Source: Nitrosomonadales bacterium
Lineage (GTDB): Bacteria > Pseudomonadota > Gammaproteobacteria > Burkholderiales > Gallionellaceae
Direction of reading: 5' to 3'
Assembly: GCA_016199835.1 (NCBI GenBank)
Contig: JACQFX010000013.1
Location: 124,001-188,000 of the forward strand
Length of the DNA: 64,000 nucleotides
Shown here: in pieces, positions 32,247 through 41,177 of the stretch
How positions within the stretch are numbered: position 1 is the stretch's first letter
Layout: each line of letters opens with the position of its first letter
The notes under the pieces: model-generated
Database searches by the model: none
Told to the model about the DNA's origin: nothing
Seen by the model: only the letters and a program-made list of their open reading frames with translations
Made by a program: the position numbers and the translations under genes

Positions 32247-34489
32247 GCGAGATGAAAACTGCCGCATACATCTGCTCCGGCTGCGAACTCGGCGACAAGC
32301 TCGATGTGGCGCAACTAAGCAAGATCGCGCAGAAGGAAGGCAAGATGGCGCTGGTGCGCGAGCATGAATTCCTGTGCAGCGAGGCCGCTGTGCAAATCAT
32401 ACGCGACGACATCGCCAACGAGGCCGTCACCCATATCTGCATCGCCGCCTGCTCGCGCCGCGCCAAGACCGAGGCCTTCCATTTCCCTGAGGTCGCCATG
32501 TCACGCGCCAATCTGCGCGAAGGCGTGATCTGGATCGTAGCGGAAGGCAGCGAACACGACGAAGTACGCCAGGACATGGCCGACGATTACGTGCGCATGG
32601 CCTGCGCCGAACTCAAGAAAATGAAACTGCCACAGGGCAATCCCAACCACGCAGGCAACAAGCGCATTCTCGTGGTGGGCGGCGGCATGTCCGGACTGAC
32701 TGCGGCACTCGAAGCGGCGGAGGCCGGTTACGAGGTGGTGCTGATCGAGAAGGAAAATCAGCTCGGCGGATGGGCAAGCAAGCTATGGAAGCGCGTGCCG
32801 TTCAAGCAGCCCTATGCCGAGCCACAGGACACCGGCGCGGCCGCGCTGGCCGCGAAGGTCACGGCGCATCCGCGCATCACCGTGCATCTCAATTCCACGC
32901 TGGCCGAGACTTCCGGCGCACCCGGACGCTTCGGTGTGCAGATCGCACAGGAATCCGGCGCCAGCGTCACCGAAGAAGTCGGCGCCATCGTGCAGGCTAC
33001 CGGCTTCAGCGCTTACGACCTCAACAAACTGCCGGAACTCGGTGGCGGCAAACCCAACGTGACGGATCAGGCCGGACTCGAAGCCTTGGCGCGCGCCGCC
33101 AATGGCGCGACTATCAAACGCGCCGACGGCAAGGAAATCAGCAGCGTGGTGTTCATCCAGTGCGCGGGGCAACGCGACGACAGCGGTACCCACCTGCCCT
33201 ACTGTTCCGGCCATTGCTGCGCTACCAGCGTCAAGCAGGCGATGTATTTCAAGGATGCCAACCCGGACGTGGATACGGTGGTGATGTATACCGACTTGCG
33301 CATGCCGGGCATGGGCGAGGACTTCTACCGCAGCGCGCAGGACAAGGGCGTGATCTTCACCAAGGGCAAAGCCGCTGCCGTGGAAACTTCCGGCGACGGT
33401 TGCACGGTGAAATTCCGCGACTTGATCCTCGACGAAGACACGGCAGTAAATGCCGACCTCGTGGTGCTCGCCACCGGACAGGTGCCGAATGCCGGCGTCG
33501 ATCTCGAAGCCTGGAACCCCATCGTGACCGCTGCCGAAGGCGGCTCGGAAGAAGCCAAAGTGCAAAGAGTGGAATTGCACAAGACCTCCGTACTCAAGCT
33601 GAATTACCGCCAGGGCCCGGATATGCCGCAGTTGAAGCAGGGTTTCAGCGACTCACACTTTATCTGCTTCCCCTACGAGACGCGCCGCACCGGCATCTAT
33701 GCCGCTGGCCCCGTGCGCCGCCCGATGGACATGCTGCAAGCCACCGAAGACGCTACAGGTGCCGCACTCAAGGCGATCCAGGCAGTCGAGAACGCCAGCC
33801 TCGGACGCGCCGCACATCCGCGCTCGGGCGACCTGTCTTTCCCCAGCGCGCGCCTCGAAGGCTGTACACAATGCAAGCGCTGCACGGTGGAATGCCCGTT
33901 CGGCGCGATAGACGAAGACGAGAAACGCTACCCCGTGTTCAACGAGAGCCGCTGTCGACGCTGCGGCACCTGCATGGGTGCCTGCCCGGTGCGCGTGATC
34001 TCGTTCGAGAATTATTCGGTGGATACCGTTGGCATGCAGATCAAGGCCGTGGACATGCCGGACGAATTCTCCGAGAAGCCGCGCATCCTGCTGCTGGCCT
34101 GCGAAAACGACGCTTATCCCGCGCTCGATATGGCCGGCTTGCAGCATCACGTGTATTCCGCCTTCGTGCGCGCCATTCCCGTGCGCTGCCTCGGTTCAGT
34201 TAACACCATCTGGATAACAGACGCGCTCAACTCCGGCTACGACGGCGTGATGCTGATGGGCTGCAAGCACGGCGATAATTACCAGTGCCATTTCGTCAAA
34301 GGCTCGGAACTCGCCAACTACCGCATGAGCAAAATAGACGACACGTTCAAACAATTGGGGCTGGAACCCGAGCGCGTGATCACCCATGAAGTGGCGATCA
34401 CCGACCATGCGCGCGTCGCGCAACTCATCAACGACTACGCGGCCAAGATCAACGAGATCGGCATGTCGCCGATGAAGGCGTTTGCGTGA
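32243..34489 (+). CDS. qmoB: QmoB, HdrA-like flavoprotein with ferredoxin and MvhD domains
   Basis: A protein of 748 residues. After a leader of about 130 residues with Cys (ICSGCELG, EFLCSEAA) comes an FAD domain (VVGGGMSGLTAALEAAE). Two [4Fe-4S] motifs follow, CTQCKRCTVEC and CRRCGTCMGAC (about residues 540-580). Last is a C-terminal MvhD/FlpD-like domain (ILLLACENDAYPALD, MLMGCKHGDNYQC), the electron-transfer delta subunit of hydrogenases. This domain order is that of QmoB. It is coupled to qmoA by ATGA and followed by a palindromic repeat before hdrC. Confidence 0.92.
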   Translation: MSEMKTAAYICSGCELGDKLDVAQLSKIAQKEGKMALVREHEFLCSEAAVQIIRDDIANEAVTHICIAACSRRAKTEAFHFPEVAMSRANLREGVIWIVAEGSEHDEVRQDMADDYVRMACAELKKMKLPQGNPNHAGNKRILVVGGGMSGLTAALEAAEAGYEVVLIEKENQLGGWASKLWKRVPFKQPYAEPQDTGAAALAAKVTAHPRITVHLNSTLAETSGAPGRFGVQIAQESGASVTEEVGAIVQATGFSAYDLNKLPELGGGKPNVTDQAGLEALARAANGATIKRADGKEISSVVFIQCAGQRDDSGTHLPYCSGHCCATSVKQAMYFKDANPDVDTVVMYTDLRMPGMGEDFYRSAQDKGVIFTKGKAAAVETSGDGCTVKFRDLILDEDTAVNADLVVLATGQVPNAGVDLEAWNPIVTAAEGGSEEAKVQRVELHKTSVLKLNYRQGPDMPQLKQGFSDSHFICFPYETRRTGIYAAGPVRRPMDMLQATEDATGAALKAIQAVENASLGRAAHPRSGDLSFPSARLEGCTQCKRCTVECPFGAIDEDEKRYPVFNESRCRRCGTCMGACPVRVISFENYSVDTVGMQIKAVDMPDEFSEKPRILLLACENDAYPALDMAGLQHHVYSAFVRAIPVRCLGSVNTIWITDALNSGYDGVMLMGCKHGDNYQCHFVKGSELANYRMSKIDDTFKQLGLEPERVITHEVAITDHARVAQLINDYAAKINEIGMSPMKAFA

Positions 34490-34493
34490 AAAT

Positions 34494-34537
34494 GTAGGTC
34501 GGGCTCCGCCCGACGCGACGGGCATAGCCCGCCCTAC
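34494..34537. repeat. REP-like palindromic element between qmoB and hdrC
   Basis: The element runs from GTAGGTCGGGCT to AGCCCGCCCTAC, with two inner hairpins (GTCGGG-CTCCG-CCCGAC and CGGGC-AT-AGCCCG). A related copy lies at 39011-39114. It fills most of the 62-nt gap in the operon and may stabilise or cut the mRNA there. Confidence 0.75.
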
Positions 34538-34551
34538 CAGGAGCTATCAAC

Positions 34552-35166
34552 ATGAACGATCTCAATAGGCAAGCCATTGCGAATTACAAAAACGATTTCC
34601 TGCGGGAAGTCGAGGAACGCGTCGAGGATGGCGACTGGGTCAGGATGTGCATGCAATGCGGCGTATGCGCAGGTTCCTGCCCGCTGGGCAATGCCTGGGA
34701 ACACACGCCGCAGAAGCTGTTCATGATGATACGCGCGGGTAAACGCGAGGAAGTATTGAGTTCGGACTCGATGTGGATGTGCACCTCCTGCTACAACTGC
34801 ATCGTGCGCTGCCCGCGCAAGCTGCCGATCACCCACATCATGCATGGCCTCGCGCATTACGCCCACAAGCTCAACATGGCGCCCAAAGGCCAGCCCACGC
34901 GCGACATCGCCAAACTGTTCTGGGACAATCTGGTGAAAACCGGGCGCGTCAATGAACTCAAATTTTCGCTGGCGATGTATTTCAAGGACGGCTTCATGCA
35001 AGGCATCAGGAACGCGCTGGCGATGCAGGCGGTCGGTATGGGGCTGGTGAAGGCAAAGCGTCTCAACCCGATGGAGATTCTTGGTGGGCATAAATGCAAG
35101 GATCAAGGCGGCATCCACAGGATGATCGCCAAGGCGCGCGCGATTGAAGCGCACAAGAAAGGCTGA
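34552..35166 (+). CDS. hdrC: HdrC-like iron-sulfur protein of the Qmo module
   Basis: A soluble protein of 204 residues with two ferredoxin-type motifs, CMQCGVCAGSC and CTSCYNCIVRC. It corresponds to HdrC of heterodisulfide reductase and to the N-terminal part of QmoC. There is no membrane-bound cytochrome b part. With HdrB next to it, it presumably replaces QmoC as the third component, as described for some sulfate reducers carrying QmoAB-HdrBC. Confidence 0.9.
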   Translation: MNDLNRQAIANYKNDFLREVEERVEDGDWVRMCMQCGVCAGSCPLGNAWEHTPQKLFMMIRAGKREEVLSSDSMWMCTSCYNCIVRCPRKLPITHIMHGLAHYAHKLNMAPKGQPTRDIAKLFWDNLVKTGRVNELKFSLAMYFKDGFMQGIRNALAMQAVGMGLVKAKRLNPMEILGGHKCKDQGGIHRMIAKARAIEAHKKG

Positions 35167-35167
35167 C

Positions 35168-36067
35168 ATGAGCAAGAGACAATACGCGTTCTACCCCGGC
35201 TGCTCTTCCCAGAAGGGCGCATCGGCCTCCAACTTCGTCACTTCCATCCAGATGATGTGCGAAAAGCTCGGCGTGCAACTCAACGAGATTCCGGACTGGA
35301 ACTGCTGCGGTGCATCCATCGGTTATGGCGAAGGCGGCGAACTGCCGCGCCTAGTGCTCAACGCGCGTAATCTCGCATTGGCCGAACAACATCTGCCCGG
35401 ACAGGACATGGTATCCGGCTGCCCGGCCTGCTGGCTGTCCACGCGCGAGACCGCCGAACGCCTGAATAAATTCGACGACCTCATGGCCGAAGCCAACGAA
35501 GCACTCAAGGAGGCCGGGCTCAATCTGAAAGGTTCGGTCAAAGCGCGCCATATTGTCGAAGTGCTGATCGAAGACGTGGGTTTCGCAGAGATGCGGCAGG
35601 CCGTGGTCAAGCCGCTGCAAGACCTGAAGATCGCCGGTTACGTCGGCTGCCAGACCAACCGTCCCTTCGGTATCACTGGAGAGTCGTTCGAGAACCCGCT
35701 GTACCTCGACAAAATGATAGAGACAGTCGGTGCGGAAGCCGTCAGCAGCTACGATCAGAAAGTGACGTGCTGTGGCGGTGCACTGGCCTTCTCCGAACCG
35801 GACAAATCGCAGAAGCAGATACGCGACATCGTCGAATCCGCCTATGACCATGGCGCGGAAATGATAGTTACGCCCTGCCAGCTATGCCAGGCCAACGTCG
35901 AGGTATATCAATCCGAGATCAACAAAAAACAAGGCACACAGTTCAACATGCCGGTAGTCTATTATTCGCAACTCATGACTGTCGCCTATGGCGGCGGTGT
36001 CAAGCAAGCGGGGCTCGATGGGCATATCATCCAGCCGAAGAAATTGCAGGATATCGCGGGCAAATAG
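35168..36067 (+). CDS. hdrB: HdrB-like CCG-domain protein of the Qmo module
   Basis: A protein of 299 residues from ATG 35168, one base after the hdrC stop. Two CCG domains are visible: NCCGASIGYGEGG with SGCPACW, and VTCCGGALAFSEPD with TPCQLCQ. In HdrB these Cys hold two noncubane [4Fe-4S] clusters that reduce a disulfide. Here the natural acceptor is unknown; a disulfide, a membrane partner or a quinone reductase elsewhere are all possible. It is the last core gene of the Qmo module, followed 40 nt later by a rhodanese gene. Confidence 0.9.
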   Translation: MSKRQYAFYPGCSSQKGASASNFVTSIQMMCEKLGVQLNEIPDWNCCGASIGYGEGGELPRLVLNARNLALAEQHLPGQDMVSGCPACWLSTRETAERLNKFDDLMAEANEALKEAGLNLKGSVKARHIVEVLIEDVGFAEMRQAVVKPLQDLKIAGYVGCQTNRPFGITGESFENPLYLDKMIETVGAEAVSSYDQKVTCCGGALAFSEPDKSQKQIRDIVESAYDHGAEMIVTPCQLCQANVEVYQSEINKKQGTQFNMPVVYYSQLMTVAYGGGVKQAGLDGHIIQPKKLQDIAGK

Positions 36068-36107
36068 TTATAATTGACGCATAGCAAAAGCCACAAGGAG
36101 GATCGCC

Positions 36108-36494
36108 ATGCAACACCTGACACCCAAAGAAGCCCACGAATTTCTGCAAGCCAATCCAGAAGCGGTATTCATCGACGTGCGCAGCGAAATGGAATATATG
36201 TTCGTCGGCCATCCCCGTGGCTCCATCCTGATCCCGTGGGTAGACGGGTCGGACTGGGACATCAATCCGGACTTCGTATCCCACGTAAAAAAAGCCGCCA
36301 GCGTGAATCGTCCTGTGGTGCTGATTTGCCGTTCCGGGCGGCGCTCCACCGATGCAGGCATGGCTTTGGAAAAAGCCGGATTACAGGAAGTGTACAACGT
36401 AACACACGGCTTCGAAGGCGACCTGGACGAAACGCACCATCGCAACTCCCACAATGGCTGGCGTCACGATGGCCTGCCCTGGGCGCAAACCTGA
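36108..36494 (+). CDS. Single-domain rhodanese (sulfurtransferase)
   Basis: A cytoplasmic rhodanese of 128 residues with the active-site loop CRSGRRS, whose Cys would carry persulfide sulfur. AAGGAGG before the ATG is a strong ribosome-binding site. The position directly after hdrB points to a sulfur-carrier role in the oxidation pathway, as known for rhodanese, DsrE and TusA proteins next to hdr/dsr genes; the specific partner is inference. Confidence 0.9.
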   Translation: MQHLTPKEAHEFLQANPEAVFIDVRSEMEYMFVGHPRGSILIPWVDGSDWDINPDFVSHVKKAASVNRPVVLICRSGRRSTDAGMALEKAGLQEVYNVTHGFEGDLDETHHRNSHNGWRHDGLPWAQT

Positions 36495-36499
36495 TTGAA

Positions 36500-36898
36500 A
36501 TGAGCATCCCCGATTTTACCGAAGCCGAACAAAAGCGAGCCGCCGCCCTGCTGTTCAATCGCTATGGCAAACTTATCCCACTGCAACTGGCAGACAGCGA
36601 ATTGCAGCTCGGTGCCGATCCCGAGCAACTGACCGTATGTCCCACGTTTTATTGGAACGAACGTGGCGCACATTTCATCGTATGCAAGATCGCCTCCGAG
36701 CGCTTTCGCTGCCAGTTCTTCTATTCCGAAACCGAGCAATATGGCACGGGTCGCGAAGAATACAACGACCTCGAAACCTGTGTCGTTACGCTGTTACAAG
36801 TGCAATCAGATCATGAGCGGCAATTGGCGCATGTCTCCTCTGGTGCTACCGCAGCCAATCTGAACCACGATGATTACCAGGGGCCGGTAGTGGTGTAG
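36500..36898 (+). CDS. Small conserved hypothetical protein downstream of the rhodanese gene
   Basis: A protein of 132 residues starting five bases after the rhodanese stop, so very likely co-transcribed. It has no signal peptide, membrane segment or Cys pair motif, and only scattered Cys (TVCPTF, IVCKIA, RFRCQF, ETCVVT). I do not recognise the family. It is the last plus-strand gene of the sulfur run, before a convergent spacer of 174 bp. Confidence 0.65.
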   Translation: MSIPDFTEAEQKRAAALLFNRYGKLIPLQLADSELQLGADPEQLTVCPTFYWNERGAHFIVCKIASERFRCQFFYSETEQYGTGREEYNDLETCVVTLLQVQSDHERQLAHVSSGATAANLNHDDYQGPVVV

Positions 36899-37072
36899 TA
36901 CACCGCGTGACCGGCCGTCACTGTCTGCCTGTAATGGAATAGAACACTCTGCGTATTTTCCGGCCCTGCGATGCAACCCCTGTCGGGGATTATGGGCAAT
37001 ACTCACACCAGACATCTCCCCCAGCATTTTAAAGAGGGGAGAAAAACAACCTGAACGGATTGGGTTACTGGG

Positions 37073-37972
37073 TTACTGGCTTACTGCTTGCTGCAATGCC
37101 TTGCGGATCGCTTCTGGCGTGCTCATGATGTTCATGAAGCTGTTGCTGCCCATCATGGACAAGTCGGGGAAATCTATGGCGATACGGAAGCGGGCATATA
37201 GCGCATAAATGTCCTTGCCGGACACCAGCACTTCATACGGCAGGTGAGCTGTAGACTTGATGTCGCGGAAATCGATCTCGCTCATGATGAAACGATCATC
37301 CATGTATTTCTGCGCATCCGAAGCACCCTTCAGGCCGACGCCGAATACTGATTCCTGTTTGCCCGGAACATCCACGCGGTACACCTTGCTCACGCCGCCC
37401 GTGCCTGATGCCAGACCTTTCTCGACGGCGGCCACTGCCTGATCATAACTGCCGTAGCTGGCCAGCAGACTGGGCTCGTCGAAGTATTCCATGCCCATCA
37501 TGTAATGGTATTTACGCGCCTTGCTCACTGTTATCCCCTGCGCACCAAAATCCTCCGCGCTGCCCAATGCGGCTTGCAGCTTGGTGCGCACGCCCTTCAG
37601 GTCACCTTTCATGCGATAGACGTTGGCCATGTAAGCCGGGTTGGTGTAGCTCACCTGGATTTCATTCTTGACCTTGGTTACGCTCACGCGCTGGATTGCG
37701 CCGAAGCCGCCGTGTTCGGATTGTGCGGCATTGCTCTTGAGTTCGTCGCTGGTCACCACGATAACATCGGCATCGGGATAAGGTGAATATTCGCCCGCCA
37801 CGGTGAAACCATTGGCAGCCAGTGCAGTCCTGGCTGCCGCAGCTTTCTCCGCCACGGTACCGGAGCCTTTTGAACCCAACACGAAAGGCTTGATGAGTTC
37901 ATCGTCGGCCAGTACGGCATTGGCGCCAAACAACAGCGTAGCGGCGAGAAACAAATTCTTTAGCGTGGTCAT
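37073..37972 (-). CDS. Exported protein of unknown function, downstream of the apr genes
   Basis: From ATG 37972 the protein opens with a clear signal peptide (MTTLKNLFLAATLLFGANA, cleavage near VLA-DD) and leaves about 275 periplasmic residues with no Cys and no named domain that I recognise. The frame continues upstream to 38095, but that part lacks signal character. The gene follows the YkgJ-like gene on the minus strand by 119 nt and may belong to the sat-apr run. Confidence 0.7.
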   Translation of the reverse strand: MTTLKNLFLAATLLFGANAVLADDELIKPFVLGSKGSGTVAEKAAAARTALAANGFTVAGEYSPYPDADVIVVTSDELKSNAAQSEHGGFGAIQRVSVTKVKNEIQVSYTNPAYMANVYRMKGDLKGVRTKLQAALGSAEDFGAQGITVSKARKYHYMMGMEYFDEPSLLASYGSYDQAVAAVEKGLASGTGGVSKVYRVDVPGKQESVFGVGLKGASDAQKYMDDRFIMSEIDFRDIKSTAHLPYEVLVSGKDIYALYARFRIAIDFPDLSMMGSNSFMNIMSTPEAIRKALQQAVSQ

Positions 37973-38091
37973 TATTCGATTTCCTGGTTGTAAAAAATAT
38001 TTTATATTGCAGTATATGGGATGCGGGGAAAGCGGATTTATTCGCACATAACCCTGTGTGAGCGAACGCGAGAATTCGCACCTGCAGCAGG

Positions 38092-38994
38092 TCAAGCGTC
38101 CGGCTCCTCGTACATCCCATCCTGTTCCGCCATGCGCCGTTCCACCGCTTCCTGCTCCATCTTCTGCAATTTATCGCGGTAGCGTTCCATGCGTTTTGTA
38201 GCAGCATCCTCTTTCAGCGGGATGGTGTTTTCACCGAACAGAACCTGCTTGAGAAAGCGGAAGCCGAACAGCATGAGCCGGGTGTCATCGCCGAGTATCT
38301 CTATGGTCTCTTCCATATCCAGATCATAGAGTTCATTGAAGCCTTCACTCACCACGAAGGCGCGGAAGCGGTCAATGTCGTAGCAAACCATGAAGAACAT
38401 CTGCAAACTGGATTTGCTCGGCTTACCTATGCTGGGGCCGGAGGATTTTTTCTTGAGTATGAGCTGGCGCCAGCCACGCGCCAGTTCATCATATTCTGCC
38501 ACGCCTTGCTCGCTGCGATACTCATCTATAGTAAGTTCGCGTGGCTCGTTGTGACCCAGGCAGTGCGACTCTTTCACCAAGGCGTAGGAACGCGTATCAG
38601 TGTATTCATCCTGCCTGCGCATGGACAGCAGCGCAACCGGGTAATAGCGGCAGGAGGTAGGCCGGTCTTCATAAACACCACAGCCTTCGGGCGTCATGAA
38701 ACGACAGGCCGTGCCGTTCTCAACCGGGCGCAGCTTCACGCCCACGATGCCATCCTTCTCCAATTCGTAAGGCACAGTATATTGCTGGAGGAATTCGCCG
38801 GAAGAAAGATTGAGCCGCTGCTTCAGGCGCAGGATGTCGTACGGCGTGAGCGAGATGTCTATGTTGCTGCAACAGGCGTTCCAGCAGGCGATGCCCTTGC
38901 GACACTGAAAGCGTATGCTCTTGCTGCCGTCGCACATCTCCGGCACCACGGGGCTTCCGTGGAAAGGCAGGTCGGCTGCCATGTAGGTGTCCAT
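38092..38994 (-). CDS. YkgJ-family cysteine-cluster protein
   Basis: A protein of 300 residues. The N-terminal third carries the YkgJ/CxxxCC cluster: QCRKGIACWNACCSNI, later GTACRFM, GCGVYEDRPTSCRYYP. The Cys set is thought to bind a metal or iron-sulfur cluster; no activity is established. The C-terminal half is acidic and helical, without Cys. It lies directly downstream of aprA, separated only by a palindromic repeat, so a link with APS reductase (maturation or electron transfer) is plausible but unproved. Confidence 0.82.
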   Translation of the reverse strand: MDTYMAADLPFHGSPVVPEMCDGSKSIRFQCRKGIACWNACCSNIDISLTPYDILRLKQRLNLSSGEFLQQYTVPYELEKDGIVGVKLRPVENGTACRFMTPEGCGVYEDRPTSCRYYPVALLSMRRQDEYTDTRSYALVKESHCLGHNEPRELTIDEYRSEQGVAEYDELARGWRQLILKKKSSGPSIGKPSKSSLQMFFMVCYDIDRFRAFVVSEGFNELYDLDMEETIEILGDDTRLMLFGFRFLKQVLFGENTIPLKEDAATKRMERYRDKLQKMEQEAVERRMAEQDGMYEEPDA

Positions 38995-39010
38995 GTTCAG
39001 GTATCCCTAT

Positions 39011-39114
39011 GTAGGTCGGGCTACGCCCGACGCGGCGGGCAGTGCGTGGTGGTTGTTGCCGCTTTAGCGGCTTACAATCCACGGCCTACCCATCGCGGGT
39101 GCAGCCCGCCCTAC
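39011..39114. repeat. REP-like palindromic element downstream of aprA
   Basis: The element begins GTAGGTCGGGCTACGCCCGA and ends GCAGCCCGCCCTAC, the same termini as the copy at 34494-34537. A longer middle part contains a second hairpin (GCCGCTTTAGCGGC). It fills the gap between aprA and the YkgJ-like gene. Confidence 0.75.
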
Positions 39115-39121
39115 GAGTTAC

Positions 39122-41155
39122 TCAGTGTGCTGCCGCCTTGAACAGCTTCGACTTATCCACCAGATCCACGTGCTTGCGCTTGAAGCAAGTCCACTTGTGC
39201 GTGGTCTTGTCGTAGATCGAGTTGACGAAGCAATGCCAGTTTTTCTCATCCACGAAGTTCTTGTCGGTGCGGTAGTAGAAGCCCGGATAGCGGCTCTCTT
39301 CGCGGAACTGGATGTGCTTCATGTGCGCTTCGGCGGTCAGAATGCGGTGGTAGTTTTCCCAGGCGCGCAGCAGCTCGTGCAGGTCTTTGGCGCGCATCTT
39401 CTGCGCGTCTTCCTTCAGCATCTCCAGCTTCTCTTCCGCCACGGCCAGCATCTTGTCGTTGGTGTTGTAGTAAGTGCTGCATCCGGCAACATACTCGTCC
39501 ATGATCTTCTGCAAACGCATTTGCAGCATCTTGGGCACGATGTAATTCGGGTTCACGTCGATGGCGGTGGAGTAGTCCTTGTGTTCGAGGAAGTTGCGCA
39601 CCGGCTTGTAGATTTCTTCGGCCAGTTGCGCGGCGGGCGTGTCGAGTTCGACTTTCCAGTCCTTGTTATCGAGCGCATATTTCACCATCGCCTTGGAAGC
39701 CAGGCGGCCTTCTGTATGCGAACCGGATGAGAACTTGTGGCCGGATGCGCCCACGCCGTCGCCGGCGGTGAACAGCCCCTTCACCGTGGTCATCGAGCGA
39801 TAGCCCCAGTTCCAGCCGCGCGGCAGGTGCGCGGGAACACCTTCTTCTTCCGCATCGGCAGCGGTCGGTGCACCTACGTCGGTGGGGCCGGACACCCAGA
39901 TGCCGCAGCAGCCGGAATGACTGCCTAGCAAGTACGGCTCAGTCGGCATCAGTTCGGACATCTTCTTTTCCGGCTCGATGTTTTCACCGACCCAGATGCC
40001 GCACTGGCCGATGCACATGTCGAGGAAGTCTTCCCACGCTTCCGCTTCGAGATGCTTCACTTCCTTGGGCGACAGGGTTTCCTTAAGTTTGGCCATCGCG
40101 GTGACGGTGTCCATGTAGATCGGACCATGGCCGTCCTTCATCTCTTTGAGCATGAGGTGGTTGCGCAAACAGGAAGCGGGAACGGCGGCCTGTCCATAGG
40201 GAGGATAGTCGTTGAGCATTTCCTTGTTCTTGGTCATATAGTCTTCGCCATAGGCATTCACCGCCTTGGCCTTGAACAACAGGAACCACGCACCGACCGG
40301 GCCGTAGCCATCCTTGAAACGTGCGGGCACGAAACGGTTTTCCATCATGGTCATTTCCGCACCGGCTTCGGCCGCCATCGCGTAGGTCGAACCGGCGTTC
40401 CACACCGGATACCACGCACGCCCCTGACCTTCGCCCACGGAACGCGGACGGAACAGATTGACGCAACCGCCAGCGGCGAGCAGCACGGCCTTGGCCTTGT
40501 ACACATAAATCTTGTTCTCGCGCACCGAGAACCCGACCGCCCCGGCGATGCGCGACGGGTCGTTCTTGTCGTTCACCAGCTTGACGATGAACACGCGCTC
40601 CTGCACGCGATCCAGCCCCAGCGCCTTCTTCGCGGCTTCGGCGACGATCCATTTGTAGGATTCGCCGTTGATCATGATCTGCCACTTGCCAGAACGCACC
40701 GGCTTGCCGCCGTCTTTCAACAAAGGCAAACCTTCCTTGATGGAATCTGCGCCGTCGTGGCGCACACCGTCGGCATCCGTCTTCCAGATCGGCAAGCCCC
40801 ATTCTTCGAACAGGTGCACCGAGTCGTCCACGTTGCGGCCCAGGTCGTAGGCGAGGTCGTCGCGCGTGATGCCCATCAGGTCATTGGACACCATGCGCGC
40901 GTAATCGGCGGGATCCTGTTCCGAGCCGATGTAGGTGTTGATCGCGGACAGACCCTGCGCCACCGCGCCGGAGCGATCCATCGCAGCCTTGTCCACCAGC
41001 TTGATCCTGAGTTCGGTGCCGGTCTCGGCCTTAACCGCCTCGGCCCAGCGCATGATTTCATAACCGGCGCCGCAACAAGCCATGCCGCCGCCGATCAACA
41101 GGATATCGAGTTCTTCTTCGACGATTTCCGGATTGCCAAAAGTAGCTTCAGACAT
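39122..41155 (-). CDS. aprA: Adenylylsulfate (APS) reductase alpha subunit
   Basis: The FAD subunit of dissimilatory APS reductase, 677 residues. The N-terminal dinucleotide motif is LLIGGGMACCGAGYE. GGCVNLFRPRSVGEGQGR and SGSHTEGRLASKA are typical AprA segments. The enzyme interconverts sulfite plus AMP with APS, passing two electrons through AprB to Qmo. The gene follows aprB by 22 nt, in the order sat-aprB-aprA. Direction of metabolism cannot be told from this protein alone; context suggests sulfur oxidation. Confidence 0.96.
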   Translation of the reverse strand: MSEATFGNPEIVEEELDILLIGGGMACCGAGYEIMRWAEAVKAETGTELRIKLVDKAAMDRSGAVAQGLSAINTYIGSEQDPADYARMVSNDLMGITRDDLAYDLGRNVDDSVHLFEEWGLPIWKTDADGVRHDGADSIKEGLPLLKDGGKPVRSGKWQIMINGESYKWIVAEAAKKALGLDRVQERVFIVKLVNDKNDPSRIAGAVGFSVRENKIYVYKAKAVLLAAGGCVNLFRPRSVGEGQGRAWYPVWNAGSTYAMAAEAGAEMTMMENRFVPARFKDGYGPVGAWFLLFKAKAVNAYGEDYMTKNKEMLNDYPPYGQAAVPASCLRNHLMLKEMKDGHGPIYMDTVTAMAKLKETLSPKEVKHLEAEAWEDFLDMCIGQCGIWVGENIEPEKKMSELMPTEPYLLGSHSGCCGIWVSGPTDVGAPTAADAEEEGVPAHLPRGWNWGYRSMTTVKGLFTAGDGVGASGHKFSSGSHTEGRLASKAMVKYALDNKDWKVELDTPAAQLAEEIYKPVRNFLEHKDYSTAIDVNPNYIVPKMLQMRLQKIMDEYVAGCSTYYNTNDKMLAVAEEKLEMLKEDAQKMRAKDLHELLRAWENYHRILTAEAHMKHIQFREESRYPGFYYRTDKNFVDEKNWHCFVNSIYDKTTHKWTCFKRKHVDLVDKSKLFKAAAH

Positions 41156-41177
41156 TTTGTATTCCTCTCTTCACGAA

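Noticed and set aside
37056-37090. Short TTACTGG-type tandem repeat near the end of the exported-protein gene
   Set aside because: Only about three imperfect copies of 7-8 bp; too weak to call a functional repeat.
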